Positions 8,285-16,274 are shown, numbered from the stretch's first letter. The stretch: 19,453 nt of DNA from an uncultured Eubacteriales bacterium (GCA_905198865.1 CAJKEB010000035.1:1-19453), one strand, 5' to 3'. Notes: generated by a model from the sequence alone, not told the origin. A program made the numbers and translations.

Positions 8285-9621
8285 TGAGCTGCAAGCAAAA
8301 ATATGAGGTGCAGAGATACTATAACGAAACACTTGACGAAGAAATGCTCTCTGCTGTCCATGAAAGCGGGCTTAAAGTCTACGTATTTCCCAAAAAAGGC
8401 TTCAGCAAGTATTATGCTATTTACGGTACAGACTACGGCTCGACCGACAGGGAATTTGTAGTTCCGGGCGATACCGAAAAGACTGTCGTACCCGATGGTA
8501 TAGCGCATTATCTTGAACACAAGATGTTTGAACAGCCCGACGGCACAAATGCCTTTGACAGCTTTGCACTGACAGGCGCAAGCAGCAACGCTTTCACAAG
8601 CTTTGACCTGACCGCATACCTGTTCAGCTGTACCGATAAGTTCTACGAAAACCTCGACATACTTCTTGACTTTGTGAACAAGCCGTACTTCACCGATGAA
8701 AACGTCCAAAAGGAGCAGGGAATAATCGGACAGGAAATCAAGATGTATGATGACGACCCCGGCTGGCGTGTGTTCTTTAATGCACTGACAGCCCTGTTCA
8801 AAAACAATCCGGTAAAGATTGACATTGCCGGAACAGTCGAAAGCATTGCAAAAATCGATAAAGACGTGCTGTATAAATGCTATAACACCTTCTATAATCC
8901 CGGAAACATGACGCTTGTTCTGGTCGGCGACATTGATATTGACGAAGTGATGAACAGAATTGACAAGCATATCGATTCAAGCCGTAACCTCGGCGAAATC
9001 CAAAGGCCGGGCATAATTGAACCCGATGAGCGCGTAACTGAGTATAACGAGCAAAGACTTATGGTGTCACAGCCGATGTTTCAGGTGGGCTTTAAGGAAA
9101 CTGTACCGTATACGACCGGCGAAGAGCTTTTAAAACGTGAGCTTGCAACAGATATTATTATTGAGATTCTGTTCGGCAGAAGCAGCGACTTCTATATGGA
9201 GCTTTATAACGAGGGTCTTATAAACTCAAGCTTCGGCGGTGAGGCAGAGCTTGAAAAGCGTTACGGCTTTACCCTTATCGGCGGCGAGTCCAAGAACCCA
9301 AAGGAAGTCTATAACAGAATGAAAGCCAAAATCAATCAGGCGCAGAGTGAGGGAATACCGCAGAACGAAATAGACAGGGCAAAGAAGGTAGCGAAAGCGT
9401 CAGCCGTAAAGCTGTTTAATAGTATAGAAGGCATGGGAAACAGCTTTATTCGTCTTTTAATGAAGGGTATCAATCCGCTCAACTATGCACAGGCGGTTGA
9501 CAGCATAACAAAATCCGATATAGACGAAAGGCTCAAGTCGCACTTTGACACATCAAACTGTGTACTGTCAACGGTTCTGCCTATTGATGACAAAAATAGC
9601 GAAACCGCCGGGGAGGAATAG
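8284..9621 (+). CDS. ymfH: M16-family zinc metallopeptidase, YmfH type
   Basis: Catalytic partner of the preceding gene, 445 residues. The inverted zinc motif HYLEH is at residues 75-79, and the third ligand is probably E151 in GIIGQEIKMYDDDP. The N-terminal lobe carries the GASSNAFTSFDLTAY block typical of active M16 subunits; the C-terminal lobe is at about 240-430. No signal peptide is seen, so it should act in the cytoplasm. It is presumed to work as a heterodimer with the YmfF-type protein, closing on short peptides in a chamber between them. It starts on the ATG that overlaps the upstream stop, with GGAGGTGAG at 8270-8278 as its ribosome site. lgt follows after three bases. Confidence 0.9.
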   Translation: MSCKQKYEVQRYYNETLDEEMLSAVHESGLKVYVFPKKGFSKYYAIYGTDYGSTDREFVVPGDTEKTVVPDGIAHYLEHKMFEQPDGTNAFDSFALTGASSNAFTSFDLTAYLFSCTDKFYENLDILLDFVNKPYFTDENVQKEQGIIGQEIKMYDDDPGWRVFFNALTALFKNNPVKIDIAGTVESIAKIDKDVLYKCYNTFYNPGNMTLVLVGDIDIDEVMNRIDKHIDSSRNLGEIQRPGIIEPDERVTEYNEQRLMVSQPMFQVGFKETVPYTTGEELLKRELATDIIIEILFGRSSDFYMELYNEGLINSSFGGEAELEKRYGFTLIGGESKNPKEVYNRMKAKINQAQSEGIPQNEIDRAKKVAKASAVKLFNSIEGMGNSFIRLLMKGINPLNYAQAVDSITKSDIDERLKSHFDTSNCVLSTVLPIDDKNSETAGEE

Positions 9622-9624
9622 CGC

Positions 9625-10509
9625 GTGATAAACGAAATCTCTTTTCCCGGTCTCGGTTTGGAATTTACTATAAACCGCGCCGCATTTTCCGTCGGTGGTA
9701 TTGATGTGTACTGGTACGGAATAATAATCACCGCCGGTATGATTCTGGCGTTCATATACGGCTCCCGTGAATTCAAACGCTGTAAGCTCAGTCAGGACGA
9801 TTTGCTCAATATGTTTCTGATTTCCGTTCCGGTTGCGATAATCTGCGCAAGGCTTTATTATGTCATATTCAGCTTCGACCAGTACCGGGATAACTTACTC
9901 GAAATCTTCGATATAAGAAACGGCGGTATAGCCGTGTACGGCAGTCTGATAGGCGCGGCAATCGTTGTTGTCATATATTGTCTTAAGAAAAAGATAAACC
10001 TCGGCCTTGTTCTTGACATTCTTGCAGTCGGGTTTCTTATCGGACAAGCGATAGGCCGCTGGGGCAACTTTGTCAACGGCGAAGCATTCGGCAGAGCAAC
10101 CACCCTTCCGTGGGCGATGACAATCAAATCGGGAGGCGTTACATATGCCGATTCGGTTCACCCTACGTTTTTATATGAGTCGCTCTGGAACGCTCTGGGA
10201 GTAATAATACTCCTGATTTTGAGAAAGCACAAAAGGTTCAACGGCGAAATATTCTGTGCATATATATTATGGTACGGACTCGGACGCTTCTGGATTGAGG
10301 GGCTGAGAACAGATTCCTTGTATCTCGGCAATCTGCGCATATCTCAGCTTGTCGCGCTGACCTCGGTTTTTCTTGGTATAACAGCTATTACGGCTGGAAG
10401 AGTTATGAAGAAGCAAGGTATAAAACCACATATCGTTTCACGCTTCAGCAAAGAACCCGACAATACGGAGCAGGATACAGAAAACGATACAGAAAACAAT
10501 GCTGAATAA
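9625..10509 (+). CDS. lgt: Prolipoprotein diacylglyceryl transferase
   Basis: Polytopic membrane enzyme that moves diacylglycerol from phosphatidylglycerol to the lipobox cysteine of prelipoproteins, the first step of lipoprotein maturation. The Lgt signature GRWGNFVNGEAFG is at residues 144-156, with the HPTFLYESLWN and GRFWIEGLRTDSL blocks after it and about seven hydrophobic segments. In GGIAVYG (100-106) tyrosine replaces the histidine found in E. coli (His103), as I recall for other Gram-positive enzymes. The C-terminus is a hydrophilic Thr/Glu/Asn-rich tail of about 25 residues containing a TENDTEN repeat. The start is GTG 9625 with GGGAGG at 9611-9616, inside the end of ymfH, so the three genes form a tight operon. 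Length (294) is normal. Confidence 0.96.
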   Translation: MINEISFPGLGLEFTINRAAFSVGGIDVYWYGIIITAGMILAFIYGSREFKRCKLSQDDLLNMFLISVPVAIICARLYYVIFSFDQYRDNLLEIFDIRNGGIAVYGSLIGAAIVVVIYCLKKKINLGLVLDILAVGFLIGQAIGRWGNFVNGEAFGRATTLPWAMTIKSGGVTYADSVHPTFLYESLWNALGVIILLILRKHKRFNGEIFCAYILWYGLGRFWIEGLRTDSLYLGNLRISQLVALTSVFLGITAITAGRVMKKQGIKPHIVSRFSKEPDNTEQDTENDTENNAE

Positions 10510-10547
10510 TATATAACTTCAAATATTTCTTTTTTGGGAGGAAAACA

Positions 10548-10685
10548 ATGGAACAGGATATTCAGAAACTGAAACAGCGTATGGCAGAACTGGTTAAAAA
10601 CGACAACCTGCAATACGATGACATCTATAAAATCAAGCTTGAAATGGACGACTTAATCGATAAGTATTATTTTGAACAAGTGTGA
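10548..10685 (+). CDS. Small Spo0E-like protein (45 aa)
   Basis: A 45-codon gene. GGGAGG at 10536-10541 stands six bases before ATG 10548. The product starts MEQDIQKLKQRMAEL and ends DDLIDKYYFEQV: two predicted amphipathic helices joined by NDNLQYDD. The C-terminal block K-L-E-M-D-D-L-I-D-K-Y-Y fits the Spo0E family signature (S-x-x-L-D-x-L-I-x-x-Y), where a conserved Asp region removes phosphate from Spo0A~P and so delays sporulation. The typical Ser-Gln is missing, so function is uncertain. It follows lgt by 38 bp on the same strand and is probably co-transcribed. With the spoIIQ-like gene nearby, a sporulation role is plausible. The alternative is an unrelated small helical-hairpin protein. 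Confidence 0.6.
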   Translation: MEQDIQKLKQRMAELVKNDNLQYDDIYKIKLEMDDLIDKYYFEQV

Positions 10686-10732
10686 TTTGAACTTGAATTT
10701 GTATGACATTCAAAAAATGGAGTATATATGTT

Positions 10733-11068
10733 AAATTATAGTTTGACTTAATAAAGCCTAGCCCAGTTCCGCTTTTCACAACACATCTTAGGCGTGTTAT
10801 TGACTTTACTAGCTACGGAAAAATCGCTTGATATGGTGCATACGAACTTGCTCCGCAAGTCCGGTCACAGCCAGACCCGGGCGGGTAACATCTTCCCCTC
10901 CGGGGAAGCCGTTATTAGGGGCGCTGCCCCTAAGACCCCGAAGTCAGGGGTTTTAGGGGATGAAATCCCCTAAATCGCGTCTCCTGAAAGGAGACAAGAT
11001 AGAGCGCTCGGGGCGGAGGCGGCGAGCGCAATAGGGTGGGCGAATAATTCACGCATAAACTATAATTT
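10733..11068. mobile_element. MITE-like hairpin-string element
   Basis: A 336-bp non-coding block bounded by perfect 12-bp terminal inverted repeats (AAATTATAGTTT at 10733-10744 and its complement at 11057-11068). It holds no credible gene. Inside is a row of short hairpins: 10846-10860 (ACTTGC arms), 10892-10908 (CTTCCCC), 10915-10933 (TTAGGGGC), 10935-10951 (ACCCC), 10952-10974 (TTTAGGGGA) and 10979-10995 (GTCTCC), with loops of 3-7 nt, then a GC-rich stretch. Its last 59 bp recur inverted at 19395-19453 with one mismatch. These traits suggest a non-autonomous element moved by a transposase elsewhere, or a hairpin-rich RNA. No target-site duplication is clear. Confidence 0.6.
10990..11048 (+). 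repeat. 59-bp dispersed repeat, copy 1
   Basis: Matches the reverse complement of 19395-19453 at 58 of 59 positions (A versus C at the eighth base). It contains the palindrome GAGCGCTC and a GGCGGAGGCGGCG run and forms the right end of the element at 10733-11068. Confidence 0.9.
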
Positions 11069-11173
11069 TACCGCAAAACTTTTTACTCATTTATGTATTG
11101 ATAAATCAAATTAGCTTTTTTATATGTTACAGTATACATTTTATACAAAAGAGCATTATTCAAAAAATATGTG

Positions 11174-11202
11174 TTGCAAAACTAAACCAATTATGCTATA
11201 AT
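11174..11202 (+). promoter_or_regulatory. leuA promoter
   Basis: TTGCAA at 11174-11179, 17 bp, then TATAAT at 11197-11202 preceded by TGC (an extended -10). Transcription would start near 11209, giving a leader of about 144 nt before leuA. Confidence 0.8.
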
Positions 11203-11211
11203 TAGGTTCTT

Positions 11212-11341
11212 AGCGAAAAATGAAATATTAAATGTTTCAGACCGCTGAGTTAGAGTTTCAGTATAATTTTTCAGTAATTGATTTTTCGCTGCCGCAAATA
11301 CGGCAATCCAGCCGGAGAATCAAAATAATTTTGAAAGGAGG
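11212..11341 (+). promoter_or_regulatory. Structured leader of leuA, type unknown
   Basis: AGCGAAAAAT at 11212-11221 pairs perfectly with 11281-11290, closing a domain of about 79 nt at the 5' end of the predicted transcript. Inside are three copies of TTTCAG (11235-11240, 11256-11261, 11269-11274) and one CTGAG (11245-11249) that could pair with any of them, so mutually exclusive hairpins are possible. A TGCCG/CGGCA hairpin follows (11290-11305). The ribosome site AAGGAGG is at 11335-11341. No T-box core sequence is present, and I do not recognise a known riboswitch. Regulation of leucine synthesis by attenuation, or by a protein binding the repeats, is inference. Confidence 0.45.
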
Positions 11342-11352
11342 AAGGGTTATAA

Positions 11353-13020
11353 ATGAGGAACTTTAACAAGTATAAAAAAGGCTATTTTATGCCGCCCGTA
11401 AAATCTTTAAAATGGACAGAAAAGGATGCTATTGACAAGGCTCCTGTGTGGTGCAGCGTCGACCTTAGAGACGGAAATCAAGCGTTAGTGGTGCCTATGA
11501 GCCTAGATGAGAAGTTGGAGTTTTTTGTATATCTCTGCAAGCTTGGCTTTAAAGAAATCGAAGTCGGTTTTCCGGCTGCGTCCGAGACGGAGTATCTCTT
11601 TCTCCGCAGACTGATTGAAGATAACTTAATCCCTGACGATGTCACTATTCAGGTACTGACTCAGGCACGCGAACATATTATCAAAAAGACCTTTGAAGCG
11701 CTTGACGGCGCAAAGCAGGCAATCGTTCACGTTTACAATTCCACATCGGTTGCACAGCGTGAGCAGGTGTTTAAGAAATCAAAAGAAGAAATCAAGAAAA
11801 TCGCAGTTGAGGGCGCGCAGCTTCTTAAGCGTCTCGCAGACGAGACAGACGGCAACTTCAGATTCGAATACAGCCCCGAAAGCTTTACGGGTACGGAACC
11901 CGAATACGCTCTTGAGGTCTGCAATGCGGTAATCGATGTGTGGGAGCCGACTCCCGACAAAAAGGTTATTATCAATCTTCCTGTCACTGTTGAAATGTCG
12001 CTTCCGCACGTATACGCAAGCCAGGTTGAATACATGAGCGAGAACATGAACCGCCGTGACAGCGTTATCATCTCGCTTCATCCGCATAACGACCGCGGCT
12101 GCGGCGTTGCTGATACAGAGCTTGGACTTCTCGCAGGAGCTGACCGTGTTGAGGGTACTCTGTTCGGAAACGGCGAAAGAACCGGAAATGTCGATATAGT
12201 AACACTCGCACTCAATATGTTCTCGCACGGTGTTGACCCGGGTCTTGACTTCTCGAATATGCCCGAAGTGGTATCTACGTATGAGCGACTCACCGGCATG
12301 AAGGTTGACCCCCGTCAGCCATACGGCGGAAAGCTAGTCTTTGCCGCATTCAGCGGTTCGCACCAGGACGCAATTGCAAAGGGTATGAAGTGCCGCGAGG
12401 ATTCATGCGACGACACATGGACTGTTCCGTATCTCCCTCTCGACCCCAAAGACCTCGGCCGTGAATATGAGGGCGACGTTATCCGCATAAACAGCCAGTC
12501 CGGCAAGGGTGGTATTGGCTACCTCATGGAACAAAGGTTCGGATACAATATCCCGAAGAAGATGCGCGAGGACTTCGGTTATATGGTAAAGGGAGTTTCC
12601 GACCATCTCCACAAGGAGCTTCAGCCAGATGAAATCTTTAATATTTTCAAGGATAACTACATAAATATAGAAAGTCCATTAAAGATGCTTGAAGCGCACT
12701 TTGAGCAGAAGGACGGAATTATTGCTCATGTCACGCTTGAAATGAACGGTGAGCGGAAAGTTCTGACAGGAAGCGGAAACGGCCGTCTTGACGCGGCAAC
12801 AAACGCATTCCGCGATGCTCTGCTTAGCAAATACACAATCGAAACATATGAAGAACACGCCATCAGTACCGGTTCAAACTCAAAGGCGTGCGCTTATATC
12901 GGTCTTTCGGACGCATACGGCAATGTTACCTGGGGCGTAGGTATTCATGATGATATAATTAACGCATCAATCATCGCTCTCATCAGCGCCATTAACCGCA
13001 TATCAGCAAAGAAGGACTAA
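11353..13020 (+). CDS. leuA: 2-isopropylmalate synthase (LeuA2 type)
   Basis: Condenses acetyl-CoA with 2-oxoisovalerate, the committed step of leucine synthesis. At 555 residues it is the long type related to yeast and actinobacterial enzymes rather than the short B. subtilis type. The DRE-TIM barrel opens with SVDLRDGNQAL (35-45), whose R39-D40 are catalytic and metal-binding. SLHPHNDRGCGVADTE holds the metal-binding H243 and H245, and GNGERTGNVD follows. The C-terminal regulatory domain, where leucine feedback inhibition acts in this family, covers about 430-555. The start is ATG 11353 with AAGGAGG at 11335-11341, 11 bases away; M13 (11389) is a less likely start. No other leu or ilv genes lie in the window, so it is a lone gene with its own promoter and leader. 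Confidence 0.96.
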   Translation: MRNFNKYKKGYFMPPVKSLKWTEKDAIDKAPVWCSVDLRDGNQALVVPMSLDEKLEFFVYLCKLGFKEIEVGFPAASETEYLFLRRLIEDNLIPDDVTIQVLTQAREHIIKKTFEALDGAKQAIVHVYNSTSVAQREQVFKKSKEEIKKIAVEGAQLLKRLADETDGNFRFEYSPESFTGTEPEYALEVCNAVIDVWEPTPDKKVIINLPVTVEMSLPHVYASQVEYMSENMNRRDSVIISLHPHNDRGCGVADTELGLLAGADRVEGTLFGNGERTGNVDIVTLALNMFSHGVDPGLDFSNMPEVVSTYERLTGMKVDPRQPYGGKLVFAAFSGSHQDAIAKGMKCREDSCDDTWTVPYLPLDPKDLGREYEGDVIRINSQSGKGGIGYLMEQRFGYNIPKKMREDFGYMVKGVSDHLHKELQPDEIFNIFKDNYINIESPLKMLEAHFEQKDGIIAHVTLEMNGERKVLTGSGNGRLDAATNAFRDALLSKYTIETYEEHAISTGSNSKACAYIGLSDAYGNVTWGVGIHDDIINASIIALISAINRISAKKD

Positions 13021-13070
13021 GGCTTTTGACCCCGGAGAGGGTACAATCTAATTTTTCAAAGTATATATAC

Positions 13071-13139
13071 AAATCGAAGCCGTGCGCTTCGATTTGAGAG
13101 GAAGAACAGACGGAGTTGTGACCCACATCTTTGATGTGG
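13071..13139 (+). other. Two hairpins downstream of leuA
   Basis: A perfect 10-bp stem (AAATCGAAGC 13071-13080, complement 13086-13095, loop CGTGC) and a 7-bp stem (CCACATC 13123-13129, complement 13133-13139) lie in the 254-bp gap between leuA and the M13 peptidase gene. Neither has a proper U-run, so they are weak candidates for terminators. In the same gap AGAACAGAC (13103-13111) is complementary to 13244-13252, and TTGTGCACAA at 13194-13203 is a perfect palindrome that could be an operator. No convincing promoter was found for the next gene. Confidence 0.4.
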
Positions 13140-13274
13140 TATGCTCAAATTAAGTGTTTACAACAACGTAGGTAATGTCAATAAATAACTAAGTTGTGCA
13201 CAATAATCATATTCTTGGTTTTAACAAGGATGAAGCAAGCGCAGTCTGTTCTGACGACAAGGAGTTGATCGAAT

Positions 13275-15866
13275 ATGAAAAGAATAATTGCATTCATTCA
13301 GGCATTAATCTTTTGCATAGTTCTGTCAGCTCCTTTTTCTGTATCAGCGTCACCCATTAGAAACGCAGAGCTTCCGTCACGTCTCGAGATAAACCCTGCA
13401 CCGAGGCAATCTGAGCCGTCAGACGAACCGCTTGACACCTCGGGAGATTTGAACTATTCGGATTCAAGTACGGCTAATATTGGACTTAACTTTGATGAAA
13501 ATGTAACTCGTGCTCAGGCTGTATACATTCTTATAAGCTGTCTCGGTGACGAGATGAAAGCGGTAATGCCGGCAGATTTAACTGTGTTTTCGGACTATGC
13601 CGATATTGACCCGATTTATTATAACAGTCTCGGTCTTGCAGTATCTCTGGGTGCAATAAACGGATCTGATGACGCAGGGATTCACCCAAACGACTATATC
13701 ACCCGTGTGGAGACCTTCGCCATTATCAGCCGTGTATTGTCGCAAAGTGAACTGCCCAACGCTGAAAACGGGGATGCCGACTTTTTCAGCGATGTTCCCG
13801 ACTGGGCAAAATCAGAAATACTGCGCCTGAAAAACGCCGGACTCGTAAACGGTTACGGAGACGGAACGCTCGGTTCATATGACTTTATGACGTATGAGCA
13901 GGTATACATTGTATACGACAGACTTTTGGAATACCAAAATTCCCTGCCCTACGGAAATCTTTACAAAAATGACTATTATTCCTATGTAAACGAACAATGG
14001 CTTGCAGAAACGTCGCTTCCCGAAGGATATGCAAAATGGTCGAATATCGAACAGATTTCCCAGAGCAATGCCTATCGTATACAGAAGATAATAGGCGAAA
14101 TAACGACTGACTATTATATAGGCAAAGAGCCGGCTTACGGCAGCAACGAACAAAAAATACTCGACGTATACCGTGCAGCTGCAAACGTCAAGTATCGTGA
14201 CGAGCTGGGCATGGAACCGATACGTCCGTATCTTGAAGCAATTGATGATATCCGAACAGTAAACGACTTTATGACTGTGATGGCTGAGCTCGAAAAAAAC
14301 GGCATACACACTCTCCTTCCAATCACGGTCAATAACGACTTCAAGGATTCCACCAAATATTCACTCTCATTCGAGTCATGCTACACAGGGGTAACCCCGG
14401 AGGTCATCAAGAGCGGCGAACACCGGGATACAATAAATCTGTACACAAACTATATCCGTTCGCTGTTCATGATAAGCGGACAGTCTGCGGCAGAAGCCGA
14501 GGATAACGCCATATCAGTGACAAATCTCTGCGTTAAGCTCGGCAATGCCAGCATGAACAGTGCGGACTGGGACAATCCTGCGGATATTTATAACGTTTAT
14601 GACAAACACAGTCTTTCAAAGCTGTTTGCCAACATAAATATTATTGCTTATATCAACTCGCTCGGCTATACAAAAACCGACAGCGTGGTTGTATTTGATA
14701 CAGAGCTTGCCAAGACTATTAATCAGGTTCTGGACGGAACAAATATCAGAACGCTCAAGAACTATCTGAGAGCGGCGCTGCTCGACTATTCATCACTGTA
14801 TCTGAGCAGAGAGATGTTTCAGGTGTATCAGAATTACATCGACGGTATGAGCGGAACGGTATCAAACCTTACCCCTGACGCATACGCCGTCACAATAACC
14901 CAATCACTGCTTGCGCTTGAAGTCGGCCAGGAATACATATCCAGATATTTCTCGGCGGACTCTAAAAAGCAGATTGAGGATTTGGCAAATCTGATAATCG
15001 GGACATTTGAAAAGCGAATAATGAATCTCTCGTGGCTGAGTGACGACACAAAAGAGGTTGCAGTCGAAAAGCTTGAATCAATCTCGGTCAGAATAGGCTA
15101 TCCTGATTATCTTATTAATTACACAAACCATGACTTCAATGTCAGAAGCATAGACGATGGCGGCAGCCTTATGGAATATCTGACCGACTATAACAAGCTT
15201 ATAAACGCTCAGAATACCACGCTGATAAACGAAAGCATACCGGTCAATAAGGAGAGCTGGACGCTTGCTCCGCAGTCTGTCAACGCCTACTATGACAGGG
15301 CGAACAACTGTATTGTAATCCCAGCAGGAATACTCCAGGCACCATATTACAGTCCGAATCTGAGCTTTGAATCAAACCTCGGCGGAATAGGCAGCATAAT
15401 TGCTCACGAAATTACCCACGCATTTGACAACGTAGGTTCTCAGTTTGACAAAAACGGAAACTTAAACGACTGGTGGAAAGCTGAAGACTTCGCCGCATTT
15501 AACGAAATCTGCAAAAAATTTATCACCGAATACGACAAGGTTCAGCTTATGGAGGGTTACTTTGTAGACGGAAAAATGACGCTCAGTGAAAACATCGCAG
15601 ACATTGGCGCAATGGCGTGTATTCTTGACATTGCAGGTGAGAGCAATCCAAATCTTGACGAACTCTTCAAGACCTATGCCCGCACATACCGCTGCGTCAT
15701 AACAGATGAATATTCAAAAATACTTCTTATTACCGATGAACACTCACCGAACAAAGTCAGAGTAAATATGGTACTCTCGAACTTCGAACAGTTCCTGAAC
15801 CTATACAAAATCAGTCCGGGCAACGGAATGTACCGCGCCCCGGAGGATAGATTATCAATATGGTAG
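13275..15866 (+). CDS. SLH-anchored M13 (neprilysin-like) metallopeptidase
   Basis: An exported zinc endopeptidase of 863 residues. A signal peptide covers 1-25 (basic MKR, hydrophobic core, SVSA before SPIR). Residues about 70-215 hold SLH-type repeats (VTRAQAVYILISCLG; FSDYADID...GAINGSDD; FFSDVPDW...GLVNGYGDGTLG), which bind cell-wall polymers. The M13 domain starts with DYYSYVNEQWL (223 on), the family's D-F-Y-x-Y-V-N-x-x-W box, and runs to the end. The substrate motif NAYYD is at 670-674, zinc motif HEITH at 711-715, and ENIAD at 772-776 supplies the third ligand E772. The C-terminus matches PepO/neprilysin. M13 enzymes cut peptides under about 40 residues, so this is likely a surface peptidase for peptide feeding. 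AAGGAG precedes the ATG by 9 bases. It has its own terminator. Confidence 0.93.
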   Translation: MKRIIAFIQALIFCIVLSAPFSVSASPIRNAELPSRLEINPAPRQSEPSDEPLDTSGDLNYSDSSTANIGLNFDENVTRAQAVYILISCLGDEMKAVMPADLTVFSDYADIDPIYYNSLGLAVSLGAINGSDDAGIHPNDYITRVETFAIISRVLSQSELPNAENGDADFFSDVPDWAKSEILRLKNAGLVNGYGDGTLGSYDFMTYEQVYIVYDRLLEYQNSLPYGNLYKNDYYSYVNEQWLAETSLPEGYAKWSNIEQISQSNAYRIQKIIGEITTDYYIGKEPAYGSNEQKILDVYRAAANVKYRDELGMEPIRPYLEAIDDIRTVNDFMTVMAELEKNGIHTLLPITVNNDFKDSTKYSLSFESCYTGVTPEVIKSGEHRDTINLYTNYIRSLFMISGQSAAEAEDNAISVTNLCVKLGNASMNSADWDNPADIYNVYDKHSLSKLFANINIIAYINSLGYTKTDSVVVFDTELAKTINQVLDGTNIRTLKNYLRAALLDYSSLYLSREMFQVYQNYIDGMSGTVSNLTPDAYAVTITQSLLALEVGQEYISRYFSADSKKQIEDLANLIIGTFEKRIMNLSWLSDDTKEVAVEKLESISVRIGYPDYLINYTNHDFNVRSIDDGGSLMEYLTDYNKLINAQNTTLINESIPVNKESWTLAPQSVNAYYDRANNCIVIPAGILQAPYYSPNLSFESNLGGIGSIIAHEITHAFDNVGSQFDKNGNLNDWWKAEDFAAFNEICKKFITEYDKVQLMEGYFVDGKMTLSENIADIGAMACILDIAGESNPNLDELFKTYARTYRCVITDEYSKILLITDEHSPNKVRVNMVLSNFEQFLNLYKISPGNGMYRAPEDRLSIW

Positions 15867-15870
15867 AACA

Positions 15871-15901
15871 AAAAAGCTCCGCTTCATTGTCGGAGCTTTT
15901 T
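15871..15901 (+). terminator. Intrinsic terminator of M13 peptidase gene
   Basis: AAAAAGCTCCG (15871-15881), a 9-nt loop and the complement CGGAGCTTTTT (15891-15901) form an 11-bp stem whose 3' arm ends in the T-run, five bases after the stop codon. The A-rich 5' arm makes it able to act in both directions. Confidence 0.9.
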
Positions 15902-15913
15902 GCGTTGCGTTAT

Positions 15914-16096
15914 TTAGCATGCTGTTTTTTGCCATATCAGAATTTCCAACAGCGACATCAGAACTCTGTTGTCTGTAATTATTGCGTATGAATGCCCGCC
16001 TTCGCTGTCATAACCAACCTCCACAGCCTGCAAAGCTATCAGCCTATTGTTGCTAAATTGATAATAACTTGTAATTTGACATTTATTGTAATGCAT
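15914..16096 (-). CDS. Possible small hypothetical ORF
   Basis: An open frame on the minus strand between the M13 terminator and the toxin promoter. The C-terminal part (EVGYDSEGGHSYAIITDNRV, then LMSLLEIL) looks protein-like, but I do not recognise it. No ribosome site precedes any of its ATGs (16096, 16114 or 16141) and its 5' end overlaps the plus-strand promoter at 16076-16104. It may be a remnant of a larger gene or chance. This stretch (15902-16070) otherwise holds nothing I can name. Confidence 0.2.
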   Translation of the reverse strand: MHYNKCQITSYYQFSNNRLIALQAVEVGYDSEGGHSYAIITDNRVLMSLLEILIWQKTAC

Positions 16097-16104
16097 TGTA
16101 TAAT
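16076..16104 (+). promoter_or_regulatory. Consensus promoter of toxin-like peptide
   Basis: TTGACA at 16076-16081, exactly 17 bp, TATAAT at 16099-16104: a perfect sigma-A consensus. Transcription should start near 16111, about 89 nt before the small ORF at 16200. The leader contains the palindrome CGCATATGCG (16110-16119) and a CATATA/TATATG hairpin (16161-16166 with 16177-16182) just ahead of the ribosome site. Confidence 0.85.
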
Positions 16105-16199
16105 TTTGGCGCATATGCGTCCGGATCGAAAGGATATACAAGAGCGGTTAGCCATCCTGACATATAGGTGAATGCTTATATGCACAAGGAGGTATGCTT

Positions 16200-16274
16200 A
16201 TGTGGAACAGACTACTTAAAATAGCGGTTGCTGTTATTATATTTTACATAATAGTGTCCATAAAAGCAATATAG
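16200..16274 (+). CDS. 24-aa hydrophobic peptide, candidate type I toxin
   Basis: A 24-codon ORF. ATG 16200 has a full Shine-Dalgarno (AAGGAGG, 16186-16192) seven bases upstream; the in-frame ATG at 16194 is too close to it. The peptide begins MWNRLLK, then residues 8-20 are nearly all hydrophobic (AVAVIIFYIIV core), ending IKAI: one short membrane helix with a basic N-terminal end. It is driven by a consensus promoter, has a long leader, and its stop codon (16272-16274) lies inside a 13-bp hairpin that also ends a converging transcript. This fits membrane-acting toxins of type I toxin-antitoxin modules in architecture; the sequence matches no family I know. A non-toxic small membrane peptide is the alternative. 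Confidence 0.65.
   Translation: MWNRLLKIAVAVIIFYIIVSIKAI

Noticed and set aside
11201..11237. AGGTTCTTAGC near the leuA start, recalling a preQ1-I riboswitch
   Set aside because: The first half lies between the -10 box and the transcription start, and the required C-rich second half and A-rich tail are absent.
11232..11366. 44-codon open frame overlapping the leuA start, as a leader peptide
   Set aside because: No ribosome site, no run of leucine codons, and it would run through the leuA ribosome site and start.
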